A stretch of DNA of 64,000 nt from Alphaproteobacteria bacterium (GTDB taxonomy: Bacteria > Pseudomonadota > Alphaproteobacteria > DSM-16000 > Inquilinaceae): assembly GCA_028281265.1 (NCBI GenBank), contig JANQKE010000188.1:62001-126000 (forward strand), written 5' to 3'. Below, piece after piece: positions 42,579-51,050 of the stretch. A model generated the notes under the pieces. It saw nothing but the letters and a program-made list of their open reading frames with translations, did no database searches and was not told the origin of the DNA. Positions within the stretch are counted from its first letter, which is position 1; each line of letters starts with the position of its first letter. Position numbers and translations under genes: made by a program.

Positions 42579-43517
42579 TCAGAACCTGACCAGGTCGCCG
42601 CCCTTGAGCGCGAGCAGGGCGCGCGCTTCGGCGGGGGTGGCGACGGCCTGGTCCAGCGCTTCGATGATGGTGCGGATCTTCTCCACCTGCTGGGCGTTGC
42701 TCTCGGCCATCCTGCCCGGGCCGATATAGAGGCTGTCCTCCAGCCCCACCCGGACATGGCCGCCCATCACCACGGCCTGGGTCAGGCTCGGCATCTGGTG
42801 CCGTCCGGCGGCCAGCACCGACCAGACATAGTCGTCGCCGAACAGCCGGTCGGCGGTCCGCTTCATGAACACCACGTTCTCCGGATCGGGGCCGATCCCG
42901 CCCAGGATGCCGAAGATCGTCTGGATCATGATCGGCGGCCTGATCAGGCCGCGGTCGACGAAATGGGCGAGATTGTAGAGGTGGCCGATATCGTAGCACT
43001 CGAACTCGAACCGCGTGCCGCAGCCCTCTCCCAGATGCGTGAGGATGTACTCGATATCCTTGAAGGTATTGCGGAAGATGAAGTCATCGGTGCCGCGCAG
43101 GTACGGCTCCTCCCAATCGAACTTCCACTGCTTGAACTTGTCGGCGGCCGGGAAGATGCCGAAGTTCATCGAGCCCATGTTGCAGGAGCACATCTCCGGC
43201 TCGGCCTTCAGCGGGGCGGCCAGGCGTTCCTCGACGGTCATGTTGAGCCCGCCGCCGGTGGTGATGTTGAGCACCGCATCGGTCGACTGCTTGATCACCG
43301 GCAGGAACTGCATGAACACGTCCGGGTCCGGGGTCGGCTTGCCGGTCTCGGGGTCGCGGGCGTGCAGGTGCAGGATCGAGGCGCCGGCCTCCGCCGCGTC
43401 GATCGCCTGGCGGGCGATGTCCTGCGGAGTGTAGGGCAGGGCATCCGACATGGTCGGGGTGTGGATGCCGCCGGTGACGGCACAGGTGATGATCACCTTG
43501 CGGGGGGGCTTCGCCAT
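42579..43517 (-). CDS. BKACE (beta-keto acid cleavage enzyme, DUF849)
   Basis: A 312-residue TIM-barrel enzyme of the 3-keto-5-aminohexanoate cleavage family. Zinc ligands appear in ASILHLHARDPETGKP and in the His-containing GGHVRVGLEDSLY near the C-terminus. VIITCAVTGGIHTP is the usual start. These enzymes condense a beta-keto acid with acetyl-CoA and release acetoacetate plus a new CoA ester. The substrate here is unknown; the TRAP importer and cyclase nearby suggest an organic acid. Confidence 0.9.
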   Translation of the reverse strand: MAKPPRKVIITCAVTGGIHTPTMSDALPYTPQDIARQAIDAAEAGASILHLHARDPETGKPTPDPDVFMQFLPVIKQSTDAVLNITTGGGLNMTVEERLAAPLKAEPEMCSCNMGSMNFGIFPAADKFKQWKFDWEEPYLRGTDDFIFRNTFKDIEYILTHLGEGCGTRFEFECYDIGHLYNLAHFVDRGLIRPPIMIQTIFGILGGIGPDPENVVFMKRTADRLFGDDYVWSVLAAGRHQMPSLTQAVVMGGHVRVGLEDSLYIGPGRMAESNAQQVEKIRTIIEALDQAVATPAEARALLALKGGDLVRF

Positions 43518-43587
43518 GGCGTGGGTCCTCGGACGGAACGGGAAGGAGGGTGAATTGGGCTGGCCAACGGGCGGTCGCGCGGCCCGG

Positions 43588-43878
43588 TCAGAACCGGTCG
43601 GGCCAGGCTCGGGCCGCGTGCAGCGCCGCCAGCACCTGCACCGCGTCGCCGCGCATGCGGGAGGCCAGGATGTATCGGGTCCCGGGTACGACCCATTCCC
43701 GGGTCCCGGCGACCCGACCGGCGCGGCCGATCTCCGGATAGGTGGTCAGCAGACGCGACGCCTCGAACAGCCGCAGCACCAGGCGATGGGCGGCGTCCGG
43801 GTCGTCGGCACCGACATGGTCGTGGATCGCTTGCAGGTCGTCGCGCGCGCGCACCAACCATGCAAGGCGCAAGGCCAT
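43588..43878 (-). CDS. ParE-like toxin inside the catabolic operon
   Basis: A 96-residue ParE/RelE-fold protein: LVRARDDLQAIHDHVGADDP, LLTTYPEIGRAGRVAGTREWVVPGTRYILA and VQVLAALHAARAWPD. The ATG at 43878 lies 5 bases after the antitoxin stop. It sits, with its antitoxin, between the cyclase and BKACE genes in the same orientation. Confidence 0.85.
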   Translation of the reverse strand: MALRLAWLVRARDDLQAIHDHVGADDPDAAHRLVLRLFEASRLLTTYPEIGRAGRVAGTREWVVPGTRYILASRMRGDAVQVLAALHAARAWPDRF

Positions 43879-43883
43879 CCGGA

Positions 43884-44138
43884 TCAGGGAGCCACGGGTA
43901 AGCGTGTGCGGTCGCGGACCCAGGCCGCCATGGCCTCGTCGTCCAGGAACGGCCCGCCGGCATCGGCGGCGGCGACCGCCCGTTCGATGTGCCGCACCTG
44001 CCCGTCCTGAACGGCCACGAAGGCGGCAAGGGCTTCCTCCATGACGGCGACTCGATCCACGCCCCGGTCGGCCGCAATCCGGTCGATCGCGTCGAGCGTG
44101 CCTTGCGGGATCGGCAGAGTGACGGTCGGATCGGACAT
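43884..44138 (-). CDS. ParD-like antitoxin
   Basis: An 84-residue protein beginning VTLPIPQGTLDAIDRIAADRGVDRVAVMEEALA, a ribbon-helix-helix pattern, with an acidic middle (FLDDEAMAAWV) that would wrap the toxin. It precedes the ParE-like gene by 5 bases. The composition matches its neighbours, so any insertion is not recent. Confidence 0.8.
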   Translation of the reverse strand: MSDPTVTLPIPQGTLDAIDRIAADRGVDRVAVMEEALAAFVAVQDGQVRHIERAVAAADAGGPFLDDEAMAAWVRDRTRLPVAP

Positions 44139-44260
44139 CGCAGCAGCGGGGCGTCGGGCGTGAACGGCACACCGACGCTATCACGGCCTCGACGTTCCGG
44201 CCAAACACCGATGGTGGCCGGGCGGCGGGCGTGTGCGGGAGGGGCGGCTGTCCGCATCGC

Positions 44261-45034
44261 TCAATCCAGGATGGCGACGGCGCGGGTGAAGCCGGCCGAC
44301 GCCGCCTTGATCTTGAACGGGAAGCAGGACAGCGTGAAACCGGTCGCCGGGAGCCGATCGAGATTGGTCAGCTTCTCGATCTGGCAGTAGCCGATGTCGC
44401 GGCCGGCCTTGTGCCCCTCCCAGATGATCGAGGAGTCGCGGGTGTCCTGCCAGCGCTTGGCGGTGTGGATGAACGGCGCGTCCCAGGACCAGGCGTCGGT
44501 GCCGACCACGCGCACGCCGCGTTCGGTCAGGTAGAGCGTCGCCTCTCGGCCCATGCCGCAGCCCTTGGTGAGGTAGTCCGGCTGGCCGTAGGCCGCCCCG
44601 GCGCTGGTGTTGACCACGACGATGTCCAGCGGCCGGAGCCGATGGCCCACCCGGGCCAGCTCGGCCTCCAGATCGGCGGCTGTGACCAGGTAGCCGTCGG
44701 CGAAATGGCGGAAATCGAGCTTCACGCCCGGGGCGTAGAACCACTCCAGCGGCACCTCGTCGATCCGCAAGGCCGGTTTGCCGCCGTCCTGGGTCGAGGC
44801 GTAGTGGTAGGGCGCATCGACATGGGTGCCGTTGTGGGTCTGGATCTTGAGTTTCTCGATCGCCCAGCCTTCCCCGTCGGGGAGCTGGTCCGGCGTCATC
44901 CCGGGGAAGAACTTCACGACATCCGGGGCGGACTGCCTGTGGTCGATATACTCGATCTCCGGGGTGTAGCCGGGCGGGTCCGAGGCGATGTCGGCCTCCA
45001 GCGAGACCGAAAGGTCGATGAAGCAGCGGGCCAT
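44261..45034 (-). CDS. Cyclase family protein (kynurenine formamidase-like)
   Basis: A 257-residue metal-dependent hydrolase. The family metal motif is KIQTHNGTHVDAPYHY, followed by TSAGAAYGQPDYLTKGCG and GTDAWSWDAP. Relatives open formylkynurenine or cyclic amides and lactones. CTGGAGGGAGAGG precedes the ATG. It lies directly downstream of the TRAP transporter genes and before a toxin-antitoxin pair. Confidence 0.88.
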   Translation of the reverse strand: MARCFIDLSVSLEADIASDPPGYTPEIEYIDHRQSAPDVVKFFPGMTPDQLPDGEGWAIEKLKIQTHNGTHVDAPYHYASTQDGGKPALRIDEVPLEWFYAPGVKLDFRHFADGYLVTAADLEAELARVGHRLRPLDIVVVNTSAGAAYGQPDYLTKGCGMGREATLYLTERGVRVVGTDAWSWDAPFIHTAKRWQDTRDSSIIWEGHKAGRDIGYCQIEKLTNLDRLPATGFTLSCFPFKIKAASAGFTRAVAILD

Positions 45035-45061
45035 GGCGGCCTCTCCCTCCAGAAGAAGGCT

Positions 45062-46366
45062 CTACAGCAGACCGGTGGCCAGGCCCGGAAAGGCCACCAC
45101 CAGGGTCAACACGAACAGCATGACCAGCGCGAACGGCGCGGCACCGGCGAAGATGTCGCCGAGCGACACGTCCATGTCCGACAGGGTGCCCTTGATCACG
45201 AACACCGACAGGCCCAGCGGCGGGGTCAGAAGCCCGATCTCCACCGCCAGAACGGTGATGATGCCGAACCAGACCAGATCCAGACCCAGGGCCTGGGCGA
45301 TCGGCAACGCCAGCGGCAGGACGATCAGCATGATCGAGGACGCGTCCAGGATCGTCCCCATCACGATCAGCAGCAGCACATAGGCGGCGATGAAGCCGTA
45401 GATCCCGATCTCGGCAGCGATGATCCATTCGGTCACGGCCGTCGGCAGGCCGCTCATCGACAGCATGCGGCTGTACATGGTCGCCGCGACGATCAGGAAG
45501 CAGATCGACGCGGTGATGTGGCCGGTCTCGATCGTGACCTTCCACAGGCCCCTGAGCGGCAGCCGGCGCTTGGCGACGGCGAGCACGATCGCCCCCAGGG
45601 CGCCGACCGCACCGGCCTCGGTCGGGGTGAACAGCCCGCCATAGATCCCGCCCAGGACCAGGGCGATCAGGAGCGCGATCGGGGCGACCTTGGCGGCCAG
45701 GCCGAAGGCGGTGTCCTCGCCCGGATCCGCGGGCACGGCGCGGCCGGTGAAGCCCGGCAGCCGGGTCGCCAGCAGCCAGATCATGACGCTGAACGCGGCC
45801 GCCAGGACCAGGCCCGGCAGCACGCCGGCGATGAACAGGTCGCCGACCGACTGCTCCGACAGGACCGCATAGAGGATCAGCAGCAGCGAGGGCGGGATCA
45901 GCATCCCCAGGACCGAGGAGCCGGCGACCACCCCGGTCGCGAACCGCTTGGTGTGGCCGACGCGCAGCATCTCCGGCACCGCGACCCGGGCGAACACGGC
46001 CGCCGAGGCGATCGAGATGCCGGTGATCGCCGCGAACAGGGTGTTGGCCCCGACGGTCGCGATCCCCAGGCCGCCCTTGATCCGGCCGAAGGCGCGGTTG
46101 GCGACGTCGAACGTGTCCCGGCCGATCTGGGCCTGGCTCACCACCAGGCCCATCAGCACGAACAGCGGCACCACGCCGAAGATGTAGGAGCTGATGCTGT
46201 CGTTGATCGACAGGGAGAGCAGGCGGCCGGCCAGAACCGGGCTGTCCCGCATCAGCCACACGCCGATGAACGAGGTCAGCGCCAACGCGATGGAGACGTG
46301 CAGGCCGGCATAGACCAGTGCGACCATCACCGCCAGCGAGCCGATGCCGATCTCAAGCCCGGTCAT
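45062..46366 (-). CDS. dctM: TRAP transporter large permease (DctM)
   Basis: A 434-residue membrane protein with about 12-13 helices. DctM features include GVPLFVLMGLVVSQAQIG, VAGSSVLGMLIPPSLLLILYA and LDLVWFGIITVLAVEIGLLTPPLG. It forms the sodium-coupled channel for an organic acid delivered by the DctP-type binding protein. It overlaps the small permease gene by 14 bases. Confidence 0.93.
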   Translation of the reverse strand: MTGLEIGIGSLAVMVALVYAGLHVSIALALTSFIGVWLMRDSPVLAGRLLSLSINDSISSYIFGVVPLFVLMGLVVSQAQIGRDTFDVANRAFGRIKGGLGIATVGANTLFAAITGISIASAAVFARVAVPEMLRVGHTKRFATGVVAGSSVLGMLIPPSLLLILYAVLSEQSVGDLFIAGVLPGLVLAAAFSVMIWLLATRLPGFTGRAVPADPGEDTAFGLAAKVAPIALLIALVLGGIYGGLFTPTEAGAVGALGAIVLAVAKRRLPLRGLWKVTIETGHITASICFLIVAATMYSRMLSMSGLPTAVTEWIIAAEIGIYGFIAAYVLLLIVMGTILDASSIMLIVLPLALPIAQALGLDLVWFGIITVLAVEIGLLTPPLGLSVFVIKGTLSDMDVSLGDIFAGAAPFALVMLFVLTLVVAFPGLATGLL

Positions 46367-46916
46367 TCGGCCCTCCGGTGATCGCCCGGGCGACGAGCAG
46401 GAGCGCGCGCATCGCGAAGGTCAGCAGCATCGCCGCCCCGCCGACCACCACGATCAGATTGATCGGCCAGGTCGGGGCGGTGAAGTTGCCGACGGCGCCG
46501 ACGAACTCGCCCCGCGCCACCGACCGTTCGTAGATCGACCAGGCCGAGGTGAGGACGATCCCCATCATCACCGCTCCGGTGGCGTGGAACGCCGCGTCGA
46601 TGCCGTCGGCCAGCCGGGGCAGGCGCCGGCGGACGGCCCCCAGGATCGCGTCCGAGCGGGTGAGCCGTCCGACGCTCAGCGTGTTGGCGAGCTGCAGGAA
46701 CACGATGCCGAGGATCGACAGCGACACCATTTCCGGCACCCCGTTGATCGGGTTGCCGAAGGCCCCGCGGCCGACGACGTCGGCATTGATCAGCAGCATC
46801 AGCGCCAGGATCCACGCCGTCCCCACCGCGTTCATCGCCGAGGTGGCGGCGTCGAGCAGGCGGGCGGCCCCGTCGAGGGGCCGCCAGCCGCAGCGCAACC
46901 GGTCCGCACCGGCCAT
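46353..46916 (-). CDS. dctQ: TRAP transporter small permease (DctQ)
   Basis: A 187-residue, four-helix protein matching DctQ (NAVGTAWILALMLLINADVVGRGAFGNPI-type segment and SIYERSVARGEF). AGGAGG lies 9 bases before the ATG at 46916, which decides the start; the frame is open further upstream into the binding-protein gene but without any site. It pairs with DctM in the membrane. Confidence 0.9.
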   Translation of the reverse strand: MAGADRLRCGWRPLDGAARLLDAATSAMNAVGTAWILALMLLINADVVGRGAFGNPINGVPEMVSLSILGIVFLQLANTLSVGRLTRSDAILGAVRRRLPRLADGIDAAFHATGAVMMGIVLTSAWSIYERSVARGEFVGAVGNFTAPTWPINLIVVVGGAAMLLTFAMRALLLVARAITGGPNDRA

Positions 46917-46942
46917 GATGGCGCCTCCTGCCCGCCGGATCC

Positions 46943-48001
46943 TTACTCCTGGTCCCAGTTGCGCGGCAGGTCGATGCCCTCGTCGCGCAGCGCCTCCATG
47001 AAGGCGGTCAGGACCGTCGAGCCGGGCAGGCCGCGGCCGTCGGCTTGTGCGGCCCATTGCTGCGGGATGTTGGGCAGGGCCGCGGCCCAGCGCGCCCGCT
47101 CCCCGGCCGAAAGATCGGTGATGGTCGCCCCGCCGGCCTCCATCGCCGTCAGGGAGCTGTTCACCCGGTCGACCAGCTCGATCGTGAAGGCCAGGGTGTA
47201 GTCTTCGGCCCCGACCCGCAGGGCGTCCTGCACCTCGGCCGGCAGCGTGTCGAACCACAGCCGGTTGGCGACGACGGAGCCGGCGTACTGGGCACCGAAA
47301 TCCGTCTGCGTGACGTAGGGCGCCACCTCGTACAGGCGGGCCGGGGCGGCGGCGGTGGGGAAGACGACGATGCCTTCGAACACGCCGGTCTGCACGTCGT
47401 TGTAATAGGTGGTCAGGTTGCCGGAGACCCCGACCGCCCCGGTGCCCTCCAGCCAGTTCACCGCCGGGCCGGGCGCGCCGATCTTGCGGCCGGCGAGGTC
47501 GTCGAGGCTGTCGACCGGGAACGTGGTCATCAGCAGATAGTTGTCCAGGGCGAAGCCGCCGCCGAGATATTCGAGGTCGAACGCGTGCCAGCTCTCCGCC
47601 ACCCCGGGCACGGTGTCGTGCAGCATGTCCATGATGTCGGTGATCAGGATCGGGTCGGACGTGCCGAACGGGCTGACATAGGTGACGTTCTGCAGCGGCA
47701 GGTTCGACGGCTCGAACACCGTCGGCACCACGCCGACCTCCGCCAGGCCCGCTTCCAGCGCTTCCAGCTCACCGCCGACCGAGGCCAGCGAGCCGCCGTA
47801 GAACTCGGCCCATTCGATCGCGTAGTCCGAGCCGGCGAGTTCCCGATCGACGGCCGGAATGAACGTCTCGGTCAGGTGCTTGACCCACAGGAAGATCGGC
47901 GGGTGGCCGTTGACCACGTTGACCTGAAGGGTCTGTTGTGCCGCCGCCGGCCCGGCGGCCAGCCCCAGCAAAGCGGTCCCGGCGAGAAGCAAACCACGCA
48001 T
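46943..48001 (-). CDS. dctP: TRAP transporter solute-binding protein (DctP type)
   Basis: A 352-residue periplasmic binding protein with a signal peptide (MRGLLLAGTALLGLAAGPAA, cut after AAA). Typical DctP parts are the Arg in LAGRKIGAPGPAVNWL, DVQTGVFEGIVVF and VANRLWFDTLPAEVQDAL. It would capture an organic acid. It begins 12 bases after the TetR gene, so regulator and transporter share a transcript. Confidence 0.92.
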   Translation of the reverse strand: MRGLLLAGTALLGLAAGPAAAQQTLQVNVVNGHPPIFLWVKHLTETFIPAVDRELAGSDYAIEWAEFYGGSLASVGGELEALEAGLAEVGVVPTVFEPSNLPLQNVTYVSPFGTSDPILITDIMDMLHDTVPGVAESWHAFDLEYLGGGFALDNYLLMTTFPVDSLDDLAGRKIGAPGPAVNWLEGTGAVGVSGNLTTYYNDVQTGVFEGIVVFPTAAAPARLYEVAPYVTQTDFGAQYAGSVVANRLWFDTLPAEVQDALRVGAEDYTLAFTIELVDRVNSSLTAMEAGGATITDLSAGERARWAAALPNIPQQWAAQADGRGLPGSTVLTAFMEALRDEGIDLPRNWDQE

Positions 48002-48013
48002 GACTATCCTCCC

Positions 48014-48703
48014 TTACGATGATTGTGCGGTGGGGGTCGGACCGGCAGCGCCGGACCGACCGGAAACGACCAGTGCCCGCAGCCCGGCGCACAGAAACGG
48101 CACCACGCGGGCGATGATCACGTCGGGGTCGTCGTCGTCGCAGACCCCGTCCGACAGGGTGGCGGCCCGTCCCGTCCGGGCCATCACCGACAGCGCCACC
48201 CCGATGCAGTAGAGATAGCCCCGCACCGCCGAAGGCCGGTCGAGACCGGGCAGGGCGGTCTGCAGGGCGTCGATGTAGCGCCGAGCGATCGCGTCGTAGT
48301 GCCGGCTGGTCAGCAGCCGCGACCGCCCGTCCGAACCGTTGGCCAGGGCGACGATCAGCTTGGCGTAGTGGGCGCCGCCGCGGGCGTCGTCGTGGCCGAG
48401 CTCGATGGTCGGCCGAAGCAGGGCTTCGACCACGGCTTCCAGGTTCGGCGTGCCGCCGGCGAGCAAGGCGTCGAGGCCGTCGTCCCGGCGGAGGTTGATG
48501 TCGCCGGCCCGGCGTTCGATGACGGCGGAGAACAGCCCGTCCTTGCTGTCGAAATAATAGTGCACCAGGGCCTGGTTGACCCCAGCCTCCCGAGCGATCG
48601 CCCGCATCGACGCCCCGCCATAGCCGAGCTCGGCGAACAGCCGTTCGGCGGCATCCAGGATCGCCGTGCGGGCGTCCTTGTGGGCGAGATCCCCTTGGGG
48701 CAT
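48014..48703 (-). CDS. TetR family regulator of the TRAP/BKACE operon
   Basis: A 229-residue regulator with an N-terminal helix-turn-helix (ASMRAIAREAGVNQALVHYYF, residues about 32-52) and an all-helical ligand domain. It is the first gene of the minus-strand operon. Two tandem palindromes at 48726-48786, upstream of its start, are good candidates for its own operators. It likely releases the operon when the imported acid or a derivative is bound. Confidence 0.92.
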   Translation of the reverse strand: MPQGDLAHKDARTAILDAAERLFAELGYGGASMRAIAREAGVNQALVHYYFDSKDGLFSAVIERRAGDINLRRDDGLDALLAGGTPNLEAVVEALLRPTIELGHDDARGGAHYAKLIVALANGSDGRSRLLTSRHYDAIARRYIDALQTALPGLDRPSAVRGYLYCIGVALSVMARTGRAATLSDGVCDDDDPDVIIARVVPFLCAGLRALVVSGRSGAAGPTPTAQSS

Positions 48704-48725
48704 CGTGGCGTCTGCTCTCCCATCC

Positions 48726-48786
48726 GGAGCGGATCGTCGTCCGCTTCTCGTTTCATTGAACGCCGGAGCGGATCGTTGTCCGCTCC
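48726..48786 (-). promoter_or_regulatory. Tandem TetR-type operators
   Basis: A 39-base unit occurs twice back to back (48724-48762 and 48763-48801; 34 of 39 bases match). Each holds a palindrome with 8-base arms and a 6-base spacer. In the second unit GGAGCGGA and TCCGCTCC are perfect; in the first one arm base differs. They lie 23 bases upstream of the tetR start, as expected for autoregulation. No convincing -35/-10 pair was assigned. Confidence 0.7.
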
Positions 48787-48833
48787 CTGTTTCATTAAAC
48801 GATTGACGAAATCACCGATGCGAGTCAAGCCCT

Positions 48834-48896
48834 CCCGTCTCCCGTCTCCCGTCTCCCGTCTCCCGTCTCCCGTCTCCCGTCTCCCGTCTCCCGTCT
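48834..48896. repeat. Heptanucleotide tandem repeat, nine perfect copies of CCCGTCT
   Basis: Nine identical 7-base units run without a mismatch. The array starts at the stop codon of the amidotransferase gene and ends about 130 bases upstream of the tetR start, next to AGTCAA (a minus-strand TTGACT) at 48823-48828. Perfect arrays of this kind change length by slippage. Confidence 0.97.
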
Positions 48897-49617
48897 ACTC
48901 GATCGGTTCCCGGACGTGATGGACGGGGTGGTGACGCTCGTGGACGGCGTGCACGAAGGCACGGAAGAGCCCGCGGAAATGGCCCCGGTGCAGCAGGAAC
49001 TCGGGGTGGAACTGCACCCCGACCAGGAACCGGTGGTCGAGATCCTCGATCGCCTGGACGGTGCCGTTGGCCTCCCGGGCCGCCACCCGCAGGCCGGTGC
49101 CGAGCCGGTCGATCGCCTGGGTGTTGAGGGCATTGACCCATAGCGACGCCTGCCGGGTGATCCTGGCCAGCCGGCTGCCCGGCTCCACCGTGATCCGCTT
49201 GCGGAAGGAGATCGCGGGCCAGATGCCGGGGCCGGGATAGTCCCTGGCGTGATGGACCTGCCGGGCATCGAGGTGCAGGGAGCCGCCGCGCGTCACGTTG
49301 ACCAGTTGGAGGCCGCGGCAGATCGCCAGGATCGGCAGATCCTGGGCGAGCGCACGGTCCAGCCAGTCCGCCTCCAAGGCGTCCCGATCGGGCTCGTAGC
49401 GGTACCCCGGCTTGGCCTCTCCGCCGTACCGGCCGGGCTCGACGTCGGTGCCGCCGCTGAACAGGACGCCGTGGACGGTCTCGGGCGATCGCGGGTGCCG
49501 GGGCGTCAGCGGTACCGGCTCCCCGCCGGCCTGCCGGATGGCGGTGTAGAGCCAGAAGTCGGCCGAATCCCAGCCTCTCCCCGACCCTGTGACGGCGATG
49601 CGGGGGCGGACGGCCAT
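48895..49617 (-). CDS. Class I glutamine amidotransferase-like hydrolase (peptidase C26, PuuD type)
   Basis: A 240-residue protein with the nucleophile elbow ILAICRGLQLVNV and the His-Glu pair in VGVQFHPEFLLH. HGVLFSGGTDVEPGRYGG matches the gamma-glutamyl hydrolase/PuuD branch. It would cleave a gamma-glutamyl amide. It lies 3 bases after an ATP-grasp ligase gene. Its stop codon runs into the heptanucleotide array, so array changes do not alter the protein unless the stop is read through. Confidence 0.9.
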   Translation of the reverse strand: MAVRPRIAVTGSGRGWDSADFWLYTAIRQAGGEPVPLTPRHPRSPETVHGVLFSGGTDVEPGRYGGEAKPGYRYEPDRDALEADWLDRALAQDLPILAICRGLQLVNVTRGGSLHLDARQVHHARDYPGPGIWPAISFRKRITVEPGSRLARITRQASLWVNALNTQAIDRLGTGLRVAAREANGTVQAIEDLDHRFLVGVQFHPEFLLHRGHFRGLFRAFVHAVHERHHPVHHVREPIE

Positions 49618-49620
49618 CGC

Positions 49621-50937
49621 TCAGCGCCTCAGCTCCGCCGGCAGCTCGCCATAGCGCAACAGCGAGCCGAGAATGAACAGCACGCCCAGGCCGACCAGCG
49701 GGTCGTCCTGATCCGCGGCGATGGTGTCGATCGCGCGTGCATCGGCGATCTGCCGCTTGAGCGTCTGGAACGCCTGCCGCAGGTCCAGCCCGCCTTCGCG
49801 ATGCTCCCCGAACCGGCGCAGCCCGTCCTCGAGAGTGCCGGCGCCCAGCCGGCTCAGCAGGGTGGCATGGGTCTCGGCATGGTCGTCGCCGGCATGGCCC
49901 TCCCTGGAGGCCGTCTCCAGGGCCGCCAGCAGCCAAAGCCCGGGCAGCTTGCTGCGGTAGCCGATCTTCGCCCCGGGGACCGCGGCGACCCGGCCGGTCA
50001 CCGTCGCCTCGTACAGCAGCCAGGGGAAATCGATGCCCGACCCCACCGAATGGTCGAGATTGGCCCAGAAGCGCGGGTTCACTTCGATCAGCAGCGGCGC
50101 GTCGTCCTCGCGCCCGGTCCACATGAAATCGATCTCCGCCACGCCGGTCCAGCCGGCCCGGGCCAGCAGCGGTGCGGCGGCGTCCCGGAACCGGTGGTGC
50201 CGGACGGTCTCCCGCACCACCCCGGCGCCGAAATCGGCCGGGTAGTTGACCACGTTCCGGTATGCCATGTCGGTAACGAGGTCACCGTCGATCGCCAGGA
50301 CGCAGTAGCAATAGTCGGCGCCCGGCGCGATGGCCTGGACGACCGGCGTCCCGGGATAGTGCTGGCGGATCGTCCGCCAGGCCTTGCGCGCCGCCTGGGC
50401 CGTCTCCGCCTTGGCGATCCCGCGGCCGCCGACCGCGTCGGCCGGCTTGACCAGGCAGGGGAAGGTCATCTCGGCCAAGGCGTCGGCCAGGTCCCGCGCC
50501 GTCTCGCAGGCGAAGGACAGGGGCGTGCTCAGCCCGAGCCGCCGGGCGGTCCGGGCCAGCGTGTCCTTGGGGTCGACCGTGCCGATCGCCGCTGCCGGCG
50601 GGGCGGTGACCTTGATATGCGGGGCGAACCGGTCGGCGTGTCGGGCGATCAGCTTGGCGTCGTTGAACATCGGCATCAGCACATAGGGCCGGTCGTCCTC
50701 GGGACGGTGCTCCAGCACGATGCGTTCGAGATCGTTGATGTACAGGTACGGATCGAGCGCGGCCCGCTTGTGCACCAGGGTCTTGTCCACCCATTTGGAG
50801 AAGGACAGGGCGGTGAAGTCGACATCGTCGAGGCCGATCACCTCCACCCCCCGCCGCCCCAGGGACTGCGCCGCGGTCACGGCCATCAGGGACCGGCCAT
50901 AGGTGATCAGCACTCGGCCCTGGGAGAGGTCCTGCAT
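49621..50937 (-). CDS. ATP-grasp ligase paired with an amidotransferase
   Basis: A 438-residue protein. The N-terminal part (VLITYGRSLMAVTAAQSLGRRG, then VIGLDDVDFTALSFSKWVD) is a preATP-grasp fold. The ATP-grasp core has FPCLVKPADAVGGRGIAKAE and the metal site VAEIDFMWTGREDDAPLLIEVNPRFWANLDHSVGSG. A C-terminal helical region of about 110 residues has no recognised family. It resembles carbamoyl-phosphate synthase-like ligases that join amino acids to unusual acceptors. The gene precedes the C26 hydrolase by 3 bases, so the two should act on related compounds. Confidence 0.87.
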   Translation of the reverse strand: MQDLSQGRVLITYGRSLMAVTAAQSLGRRGVEVIGLDDVDFTALSFSKWVDKTLVHKRAALDPYLYINDLERIVLEHRPEDDRPYVLMPMFNDAKLIARHADRFAPHIKVTAPPAAAIGTVDPKDTLARTARRLGLSTPLSFACETARDLADALAEMTFPCLVKPADAVGGRGIAKAETAQAARKAWRTIRQHYPGTPVVQAIAPGADYCYCVLAIDGDLVTDMAYRNVVNYPADFGAGVVRETVRHHRFRDAAAPLLARAGWTGVAEIDFMWTGREDDAPLLIEVNPRFWANLDHSVGSGIDFPWLLYEATVTGRVAAVPGAKIGYRSKLPGLWLLAALETASREGHAGDDHAETHATLLSRLGAGTLEDGLRRFGEHREGGLDLRQAFQTLKRQIADARAIDTIAADQDDPLVGLGVLFILGSLLRYGELPAELRR

Positions 50938-50997
50938 CGGGGGTCGCCACCGGATCGATCCGCCATTCCCTGAACCCCGCTCTTGTTCTCACCTTGG

Positions 50998-51050
50998 AGA
51001 GCAGGACCCGGACAGGGGGATGCGTCACCCCTCTGTCCGGATCCTGCTCT
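50998..51050. repeat. Long hairpin between divergent genes
   Basis: AGAGCAGGA...CAGGGG and its complement pair over 22 bases with one mismatch and one G/T pair around a 9-base loop. It lies between the start of the ATP-grasp ligase and that of phoX, which point away from each other, so it is not a simple terminator. About 100 bases on, GTCGATCAAAGGGTTGATGG may be a decayed linker of the composite repeat family. Confidence 0.7.

Noticed and set aside
48834-48896. CRISPR array
   Set aside because: The units are 7 bases, directly adjoining and identical with no spacers; this is a tandem repeat.
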